A stretch of DNA of 48,928 nucleotides from Flavobacteriaceae bacterium (GTDB lineage Bacteria > Bacteroidota > Bacteroidia > Flavobacteriales > Flavobacteriaceae), in NCBI GenBank assembly GCA_947453195.1, contig CANGFO010000016.1, positions 1 through 48,928 on the forward strand, in the 5' to 3' direction. Positions within the stretch are counted from its first letter, which is position 1. The number at the start of each line of letters is the position of its first letter. Shown in pieces: positions 43,510-48,928 of this stretch. Both the position numbers and the translations under genes were made by a program. The notes under the pieces were generated by a model. It had not been told where the DNA came from. It worked only from the letters and a program-made list of their open reading frames with translations, and made no database searches.

Positions 43510-44376
43510 TTATTCAGCCAATTTATCTAAAGCATATTCAATTAAGGCATCTACCGCTTTATAGGGATCTTCGCTAAAAGTTCCTGTTGCACGGTTGGCA
43601 ATAATGGCATTTAAGGACAAACATTGATGGCCAAGTAATTTGCCTAAGCCATAAATGGCTCCTGTTTCCATTTCAAGGTTGGTCATTTTGATACCTTCAA
43701 ATTCAAATTTGTCCATTTTACTGTTCAATTCTGGATCTTGAATTGGCATTCTTAAAACACGCCCTTGCGGTCCGTAAAATCCTCCAGCAGTCCCAGTAAA
43801 GCCTTTGTAAATTATATCACTTTCTAATCGTTTCTCCAAGATCTCACTGCCTCTAATAACATAAGGACGCCCTTTTTTTAAATCCCAATTGGTTTGTTTG
43901 ATAAAGGCATCTTCAATATCAGTTTCCGAAATTTCGTCAATGCAATAGGAGCGAAGCATGTTATCTAAACCTAGTCCATATTGACTTAAAACAATACTAT
44001 CACAAGGAATAGCTGCTTGTAAAGAACCCGAAGTTCCAATTCTAATGATATTTAAAGAAGTGAGTTTTTCTTTGATGGTTCTAGTTTCCAAATCAATGTT
44101 CACTAAAGCATCCAATTCATTCATTACAATATCAATATTATCAGGACCAATTCCGGTTGAAATAACGGTGATTCGTTTTCCTTTATAGATTCCGGTTTGG
44201 GTTTTGAACTCTCTTTTTTGCAAAGAAAATTCTATGCTTGAAAAGTGTTTGGTAATTTTCTCCACACGATTTTGATCTCCAACAAACAATATGTCTGTGG
44301 CAATATGTTCCGGTTTCAGGTTGAGATGGTATACACTTCCATCTGGATTTAATATTAATTCGGATGATGCAATCAT
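43510..44376 (-). CDS. Nucleoside phosphorylase, uridine phosphorylase-like (288 aa)
   Basis: This enzyme splits nucleosides with phosphate for salvage. Family marks: ILFVGDQNRVEKI (phosphate Asp/Arg region), VISTGIGPDNIDIVMNEL, IIRIGTSGSLQ, LGLDNML, and NLEMETGAIYGLG with the ribose-binding Met-Glu. ATG 44376 was chosen over an in-frame TTG at 44400. It lies 25 bp after the eIF1-like gene. The substrate base is not clear. Confidence 0.9.
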   Translation of the reverse strand: MIASSELILNPDGSVYHLNLKPEHIATDILFVGDQNRVEKITKHFSSIEFSLQKREFKTQTGIYKGKRITVISTGIGPDNIDIVMNELDALVNIDLETRTIKEKLTSLNIIRIGTSGSLQAAIPCDSIVLSQYGLGLDNMLRSYCIDEISETDIEDAFIKQTNWDLKKGRPYVIRGSEILEKRLESDIIYKGFTGTAGGFYGPQGRVLRMPIQDPELNSKMDKFEFEGIKMTNLEMETGAIYGLGKLLGHQCLSLNAIIANRATGTFSEDPYKAVDALIEYALDKLAE

Positions 44377-44401
44377 GTCGTTTTGTTTAAAAGTAAGCAA
44401 T

Positions 44402-44734
44402 TTATCCGCCCACTCGTTTTGTTTTAAATCCTTTAGCTTGAAGAATTTGCATTATTTTATCACGGTAATTCCCTTGAATGATAATGGCTCCGTCTTTGAA
44501 ACTTCCACCAACACTTAGTTTGGTTTTTATTTCTTTTGCCAAAATTTTGAAATCTTCTTCATCTCCATCGTAACCTTCAATAATAGTAGTGGGTTTGCCA
44601 TTTCGTTTTTCGAATTTGCAAATCATCGGTTCTTTTTGAATCAACAATTCATGTGCTACTTCCTCTGTTTTTTCTGGTTCGGAAGAGACCTCATGGTCTG
44701 GAAATAGTTTTTTTAATTGATCTTGTAAGTCCAT
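44402..44734 (-). CDS. eIF1/SUI1-like translation factor (YciH family, 110 aa)
   Basis: The C-terminal two thirds form a SUI1 domain: RNGKPTTIIEGYDGDEEDFKI, AKEIKTKLSVGGSFKDGAIIIQG and IMQILQAKGFKTKRVGG. The N-terminus is acidic and likely flexible (residues 1-35). Bacterial YciH resembles eIF1 and can influence start-codon fidelity, but it is non-essential and its role is unclear. It lies 5 bp after the oxygenase gene. Confidence 0.92.
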   Translation of the reverse strand: MDLQDQLKKLFPDHEVSSEPEKTEEVAHELLIQKEPMICKFEKRNGKPTTIIEGYDGDEEDFKILAKEIKTKLSVGGSFKDGAIIIQGNYRDKIMQILQAKGFKTKRVGG

Positions 44735-44739
44735 TACTG

Positions 44740-45693
44740 TTATTTCTTTATCAATCCTAATTCTACCAATCGTTCATTTAAATAATCTCCCGCTGTAATA
44801 TCTTCAAATTGCTTTGGATTATTTTCATCAATACATTCAGGTAAACAATTTAAATCCATATCACTCACCGGATGCATAAAAAACGGAATAGAATATCTAG
44901 ATGTTCCCCACAATTCTCTTGGTGGATTAACCACTTGGTGAATTGTGGATTTTAATTTATTGTTGGTGTGGCGTGATAACATGTCTCCCACATTTATCAT
45001 CAATTCGTCAGGTTGGGCAATTGCGTCAAGCCATTCGCCAGCATGATTTTGCACTTGCAATCCTTTTCCTTGTGCACCCATTAATAACGTAATCAAGTTA
45101 ATATCGCCATGAGCAGCAGCTCTTACAGCGCCGTCTTTTGGTTCATCTGTAATTGGTGGGTAATGAATAGGTCTTAAAATACTATTTCCTTCTTCGATGA
45201 ATTTGTCAAAATAAAATTCGTCTAATCCGATATGAATGGCCAAAGCTCTTAAAACATAAATTCCGGTTTTTTCCAATTGCTTGTAGGCTTCTTTTCCGGT
45301 TGAATTAAAATTTGGTAATTCAGAAACGGTAACATTTTCGGGATACTCGTTTGCATATTTTGAATCAGCAGTTACATATTGGCCAAAGTGCCAAAACTCT
45401 TTTAAATCGCCAGCAGATCTTCCTTTTGCATGTTCTTTTCCAAAAGAAATATAACCTCTTTGTCCACCAATGCCTGGAATCTCGTATTTAGCTTTAGTTT
45501 CCAAAGGCAGAGTGAAGAAGTTTCTTACTTCCGAATATAAATCTTCTACCAATTGATCATTTAAAAAATGTCCTTTTAATGCCACGAAGCCAATATCCTC
45601 GTAGGCTCTTCCGATTTCATTTACAAATTTTTGTTTACGTGCCGGTTCATCCGACAGGAAATCACGTAAGTCAACGCTTGGAATTTGTTGCAT
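44740..45693 (-). CDS. Fe(II)/2-oxoglutarate-type oxygenase, isopenicillin N synthase family (317 aa)
   Basis: The DIOX_N part begins MQQIPSVDLRDFLSDEP and includes GFVALKGHFLND and GQRGYISFGKEHAKG. The jelly-roll iron site is H-x-D in AAHGDINLITLLMG, distal His in KSTIHQVVNPP, and Arg-x-Ser in SRYSIPFF, the 2-oxoglutarate binder. The substrate is unknown. ATG 45693 was preferred over an upstream frame that crosses the promoter because the box TACATTTG lies at 45751-45744. It heads the five-gene unit that includes the eIF1-like factor, nucleoside phosphorylase, binding protein and transglutaminase-like protein. Confidence 0.9.
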   Translation of the reverse strand: MQQIPSVDLRDFLSDEPARKQKFVNEIGRAYEDIGFVALKGHFLNDQLVEDLYSEVRNFFTLPLETKAKYEIPGIGGQRGYISFGKEHAKGRSAGDLKEFWHFGQYVTADSKYANEYPENVTVSELPNFNSTGKEAYKQLEKTGIYVLRALAIHIGLDEFYFDKFIEEGNSILRPIHYPPITDEPKDGAVRAAAHGDINLITLLMGAQGKGLQVQNHAGEWLDAIAQPDELMINVGDMLSRHTNNKLKSTIHQVVNPPRELWGTSRYSIPFFMHPVSDMDLNCLPECIDENNPKQFEDITAGDYLNERLVELGLIKK

Positions 45694-45743
45694 GCCTATT
45701 CTAATTAAATTTATTTTTATAAGATAGTGCCATATCTTAGATA

Positions 45744-45751
45744 CAAATGTA
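45744..45751 (-). promoter_or_regulatory. -7 promoter box TACATTTG
   Basis: CAAATGTA on the plus strand, read on the minus strand, stands 50 bases before the oxygenase ATG (45693). It is the likely promoter of the five-gene unit ending at 41695. Confidence 0.65.
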
Positions 45752-45835
45752 GCAAATTTTAGAAATTTATAGGGCATTGATTGTGTTATGTTTTTAAAAT
45801 ACGATTTCATCGTTGTGTATTATTTTGAAACCAAT

Positions 45836-45843
45836 TACTTTTG
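45836..45843 (+). promoter_or_regulatory. -7 promoter box TACTTTTG for purC
   Basis: The TAnnTTTG box lies 19 bases before ATG 45863 on the plus strand and excludes an upstream in-frame start at 45788. Confidence 0.7.
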
Positions 45844-45862
45844 CAAAAACAACACACAACAA

Positions 45863-46813
45863 ATGAATACAATAACTACAACCAATTTTAATTTTCCAAA
45901 TCAAAAATCTGTTTATCGAGGTAAAGTTCGTGAAGTGTATAACATCAATGATGACCTTCTTGTGATGGTTGCCACCGATAGGCTTTCTGCTTTTGATGTA
46001 GTAATGCCTAAAGGAATTCCTTATAAAGGTCAGATTTTAAATCAAATTGCGACTAAGTTCATGCAATTGACTCAAGATATTGTACCAAATTGGTTGGTTG
46101 CAACTCCAGATCCTAATGTGGCAGTGGGACATTTATGCGAACCTTTTAAAGTAGAAATGGTAATTCGTGGATATCTTTCAGGACATGCTGCAAGAGAATA
46201 TGCATTAGGAAAAAGAGTGCTTTGTGGTGTTGAAATGCCAGAAGGTTTAAAAGAAAATGATAAATTTCCTACGCCTATTATTACACCAACTACCAAAGCA
46301 GATATGGGAGTTCATGACGAAGATATTTCTCGTGAAGCGATTTTGTCAAGTGGAATTGTATCGGAAGAAGATTATTTAGTATTAGAAAAATATACGCGTG
46401 CTTTGTATCAACGTGGAACAGAAATTGCGGCTTCTCGCGGATTGATTTTGGTGGATACCAAATATGAATTCGGAAAAACCAAAGACGGAGTTATTGTGTT
46501 AATTGATGAAATTCACACTCCCGATTCTTCTCGTTATTTTTACGCAGAAGGGTATCAAGAAAGACAAGATGCAGGTGAGGAGCAAAAACAATTGTCTAAA
46601 GAGTTTGTTCGAAGATGGTTGATTGAAAATAACTTCCAAGGGAAAGAAGGTCAAACCATTCCAAATATGACCGATGAATATATTGATTCGGTATCTCAGC
46701 GTTATGTTGAGTTGTTTGAAAATATTTTAGGAGAGCAATTTGAAAAAGCTGATATTTCAAACATTCAAGATCGAATCGAAAAAAATGTAATGGAATATTT
46801 AAAAAATAGATAA
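45863..46813 (+). CDS. purC: Phosphoribosylaminoimidazole-succinocarboxamide synthase (SAICAR synthase, 316 aa)
   Basis: PurC condenses CAIR with aspartate, using ATP, in purine synthesis. [39 protein letters not shown] is the ATP-binding start, [16 protein letters not shown] the substrate segment, and [29 protein letters not shown] the metal site. Length matches the long form. ATG 45863 follows the promoter box at 45836. A strong terminator follows. The gene stands alone. Confidence 0.97.
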   Translation: MNTITTTNFNFPNQKSVYRGKVREVYNINDDLLVMVATDRLSAFDVVMPKGIPYKGQILNQIATKFMQLTQDIVPNWLVATPDPNVAVGHLCEPFKVEMVIRGYLSGHAAREYALGKRVLCGVEMPEGLKENDKFPTPIITPTTKADMGVHDEDISREAILSSGIVSEEDYLVLEKYTRALYQRGTEIAASRGLILVDTKYEFGKTKDGVIVLIDEIHTPDSSRYFYAEGYQERQDAGEEQKQLSKEFVRRWLIENNFQGKEGQTIPNMTDEYIDSVSQRYVELFENILGEQFEKADISNIQDRIEKNVMEYLKNR

Positions 46814-46843
46814 AAAAAAGTCCCAATTATTTGGGACTTTTTT
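46814..46843. terminator. Bidirectional terminator after purC
   Basis: AAAAAAGTCCCAA and TTGGGACTTTTTT form a perfect stem with loop TTAT. It serves purC (plus) and the M42 peptidase gene (minus, ending at 46854). Confidence 0.95.
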
Positions 46844-46853
46844 ATTTTAGTTT

Positions 46854-47942
46854 CTATTTGAAATACGAAAAATCGTGGTTGTTTTCAATCTTCAATAACG
46901 ATTCGTAAATCAACTCAATTACATGCTCCACATCTTCACGATGAACCATTTCTACAGTTGTATGCATGTAACGTAAAGCTAAAGAAATTAATGCCGATGC
47001 AACTCCGCCGTTACTGTATGCAAAAGCATCCGTATCGGTACCAGTAACTCTTGAAGTAGCGTGTCTTTGAAACGGAATTTTCTTCTCTTCTGCCGTGCTT
47101 ACAATAAGTTCTCTAAGAATGTTTTGAGTTGCAGGAGCATACGCAATAACTGGTCCTTTACCAATTTGTAAGTCGCCTTCAATTTTCTTTTCAATCATTG
47201 GAGTAGTGGTATCGTGACAAACATCGGTTACGATTGCTACATTTGGTTTGATGGTTTGCGTAATCATTTCGGCTCCACGAAGCCCAATTTCTTCTTGAAC
47301 CGAGTTTACGATATACAATCCAAAAGGAAGTTTCTTTTTATTTTCTTTCAGTAAACGAGCTACTTCAGCAATAATAAATCCGCCCATGCGATTATCTATA
47401 GCTCTACAAACAAATTTATCTTTGTTTAAAATCATAAATTCATCAGGATACGTAATCACGCAACCTACATGAATTCCCAATTTTTCAACTTCCTCTTTGC
47501 TTGAACAACCGCAATCAATGAAAATGTTATGTAAGGTAGCTGACTCTTCTTTTCCTCTATTTCGAGTGTGAATTGCAGGCCATCCAAATACACCTTTTAC
47601 AATACCATTTTTAGTATGGATATTGACTCTTTTCGAAGGCGCAATTTGATGATCCGAACCACCATTTCGAATAACATAAATTAATCCGTTATCGGTAATA
47701 TAGTTTACATACCAAGAAATTTCATCCGAATGCCCTTCAATAACCACCTTGAATTCGGCTTCTGGGTTAATAATTCCAACGGCACTTCCATAGGTATCCG
47801 TAATAAAGGTATCTACATAAGGTTTTAAATAATCCATCCAAATTTTCTGTCCTCCAGCTTCATATCCTGTTGGCGATGGGTTATTTAGGTATTTTTCTAA
47901 AAATTGAATTGACGAATCGGTAAGTATTGATTTTTTTGACAT
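46854..47942 (-). CDS. M42 family metallopeptidase (glutamyl aminopeptidase/FrvX-like, 362 aa)
   Basis: These cytoplasmic, dodecameric aminopeptidases trim short peptides. Metal and catalytic residues appear in EGHSDEISWYV near residue 70, CRAIDNRMGGFII near 180, SVQEEIGLRGAEM near 212 and TDVCHDTTTP near 235, with the end HREDVEHVIELIYESLL. Length is normal. There is no signal peptide. It is divergent from the DUF4294 gene. Confidence 0.94.
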   Translation of the reverse strand: MSKKSILTDSSIQFLEKYLNNPSPTGYEAGGQKIWMDYLKPYVDTFITDTYGSAVGIINPEAEFKVVIEGHSDEISWYVNYITDNGLIYVIRNGGSDHQIAPSKRVNIHTKNGIVKGVFGWPAIHTRNRGKEESATLHNIFIDCGCSSKEEVEKLGIHVGCVITYPDEFMILNKDKFVCRAIDNRMGGFIIAEVARLLKENKKKLPFGLYIVNSVQEEIGLRGAEMITQTIKPNVAIVTDVCHDTTTPMIEKKIEGDLQIGKGPVIAYAPATQNILRELIVSTAEEKKIPFQRHATSRVTGTDTDAFAYSNGGVASALISLALRYMHTTVEMVHREDVEHVIELIYESLLKIENNHDFSYFK

Positions 47943-47964
47943 AAAATATTTTTTTGCTAAAATA

Positions 47965-47972
47965 TAAATTTG
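47965..47972 (+). promoter_or_regulatory. -7 promoter box TAAATTTG
   Basis: A TAnnTTTG box in the 81-bp divergent gap, 51 bases before ATG 48024. It would overlap the region needed by the M42 promoter, for which I see no clear box. Confidence 0.5.
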
Positions 47973-48023
47973 GCATTACACTTGTTAGGGATAATATATA
48001 TTTTTACCCTAAATTTTTCAGCT

Positions 48024-48707
48024 ATGTTAAAGTCAAAATTTTTAATTCTGTTTTTTATTTTTTCAGCACCTGCTTTTGCGCAAGTAAATAATGAAATTAT
48101 TGTTGAGAAAGAGCCTGTCCTTAAAGAATTAGATTCTGTGAAAATGGATACTATATTATTGAATGATGTTTCTTTTTCTAAAGTGCGAATGAGTCCCGAA
48201 GAAAAAAAAGAATTTTTAACGCTTCAATACCGTGTTCTTAAAGTTTATCCTTTTGCAAAAACGGCGGCAGAAAGGTTAGCTTTGCTTGATAAAAATATGG
48301 AAAATATTCAATCCAATAAAGAGAAAAGGAGGTACTTTAAGTTAGTTGAAGATTATTTAGATAACGAATTTAAAGACAAATTAAAAAAATTATCCCATAA
48401 ACAAGGACAAATCCTAGTTAAGCTAATTTACCGTCAAACCGGAGTTTCAACCTACAACTTAATTAAAGATTATAAAAGTGGTTGGAAGGCCTTTTGGTCA
48501 AACAACGCAGCCTATTTCTTTAAAATTAATTTAAAGGAAATTTATGACCCGCTTAATAATAATGAAGATTACCTAATCGAAACGATATTGTATAGAGCCT
48601 TTTCTACAGGTAGATTGCACGAGCAGAAATCTGCAAACCCAATTGAGATTGATGTCTTAAATGAACATTGGGAGAAACTAGCAACTAAAATTAATAAGAA
48701 AAAATAG
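48024..48707 (+). CDS. DUF4294 domain exported protein (227 aa)
   Basis: This conserved Bacteroidetes protein has no known function. A signal peptide (MLKSKFLILFFIFSAPAFAQ) is followed by the DUF4294 core: DTILLNDVSFSKVRMSPEE, RVLKVYPFAKTAAERL, LVKLIYRQTGVSTYNLI and DYKSGWKAFWSNNAAYFFKINLKEIYDP. ATG 48024 was chosen over an in-frame ATG at 47970, which overlaps the promoter box. The protein is probably periplasmic. Confidence 0.9.
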   Translation: MLKSKFLILFFIFSAPAFAQVNNEIIVEKEPVLKELDSVKMDTILLNDVSFSKVRMSPEEKKEFLTLQYRVLKVYPFAKTAAERLALLDKNMENIQSNKEKRRYFKLVEDYLDNEFKDKLKKLSHKQGQILVKLIYRQTGVSTYNLIKDYKSGWKAFWSNNAAYFFKINLKEIYDPLNNNEDYLIETILYRAFSTGRLHEQKSANPIEIDVLNEHWEKLATKINKKK

Positions 48708-48846
48708 TTGCAGCGAAAGTTCCTTGCTTTTTTACAAACAGGTTTCCTGCTTTTCGTTACAATCTGTCTTGGCGTGGGACGAATCGATTTAAAGTAGCTT
48801 TATATTCTCGCCAAGCCAGGATTTTCACTTCAATCAGGGCTAGGGG
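48708..48846 (-). ncRNA. Putative structured intergenic RNA element
   Basis: Immediately after the DUF4294 stop codon the DNA becomes GC-richer. On the minus strand it begins TAGCCCTGATTGAAGTGAAA, then forms an extended stem: AATC-C-TG-G-CTTGGCG pairs with CGCCAAG-A-CA-GATT around a 34-base loop (stem arms 48809-48823 and 48761-48774). After it come GTAACGAAAAGCAGGAAA and the small hairpin CAGG-AAA-CCTG. From memory, similar sequences recur between genes of other Flavobacteriaceae, with a variable central hairpin. I cannot confirm this or the strand. No promoter box is visible. Confidence 0.45.
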
Positions 48847-48928
48847 AGTAACATTTAGCAAATAGTTTTCATTTGTAAAGAAATTTTCTGTTTAACAACC
48901 TACACAAAGTCAATGAATTAAAAATCAA

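Noticed and set aside
1..48928. CRISPR array or complete insertion sequence
   Set aside because: No regularly spaced direct repeats of 20-40 bp and no transposase gene were found. Only short palindromic remnants are present.

Overview
The window looks like a chromosome segment from a member of the Flavobacteriaceae, most likely Flavobacterium or a close relative. The DNA is strongly AT-rich. Many genes are preceded by the Bacteroidetes-type -7 box TAnnTTTG (the tRNA promoter also has a TTTG box 19 nt upstream), and leaders are A-rich rather than Shine-Dalgarno-like. The gene content fits: PorX, DUF4294, a Smr-less MutS2, a fused branched-chain-type E1 dehydrogenase, a CTnDOT-type tyrosine recombinase and N-glycan-degrading enzymes. 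The species cannot be named from sequence reading alone.

Bases 1 to about 5,135 are accessory DNA ending at a tRNA-Ser(UGA) gene. They hold a Fic protein cut by the left edge with an array of ACCGC boxes before its start, a possible AraC-family fragment, a small ParB-like protein, a HAD-fold protein, a frameshifted remnant of a P-loop ATPase, a 27-bp inverted repeat and a full tyrosine recombinase. The recombinase lies just beyond the 3' end of the tRNA. AGGGTAAC repeats between it and the tRNA, another copy near base 1,581 and an 11-bp match to the tRNA 3' part at 1,516 suggest, weakly, a compact integrative element of about 3.6 kb.

Bases 5.4 to 21.9 kb are mostly minus strand. A four-gene operon (GH20 hexosaminidase, glycosylasparaginase, CutC-like protein, GH2 beta-mannosidase) looks built to dismantle the core of N-glycans. 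Next is a tightly packed unit of uvrA, a LOG-family nucleotide hydrolase, an MBOAT acyltransferase, its SGNH-type partner and a large M1-like protein that lacks the zinc motif and ends in an apparent outer-membrane barrel. dnaN follows with its own promoter and terminator.

Bases 22 to 38 kb carry a fused E1 alpha/beta dehydrogenase, a putative small RNA with its own promoter and terminator, prfB with the classical programmed +1 frameshift, threonine aldolase with a soluble histidine kinase and response regulator, an S9 oligopeptidase, a cysteine-synthase-family enzyme, alanine dehydrogenase, tsaE, porX (type IX secretion regulator), an M13 peptidase lipoprotein and small proteins. One membrane-protein gene is broken at two T-tracts.

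Bases 38.5 to 48.9 kb carry a GC-rich palindromic patch, a Smr-less mutS2, ung, a five-gene minus-strand operon (Fe(II)/2-oxoglutarate oxygenase, eIF1-like factor, nucleoside phosphorylase, leaderless binding protein, transglutaminase-like protein), purC, an M42 peptidase and a DUF4294 protein. A structured intergenic element at the right edge may be a lineage-specific RNA. No CRISPR array, rRNA, intact insertion sequence or obvious new multi-gene system is visible. The best leads are the two putative RNAs, the tRNA-Ser element, the Fic operator array and the zinc-less M1-like barrel protein.
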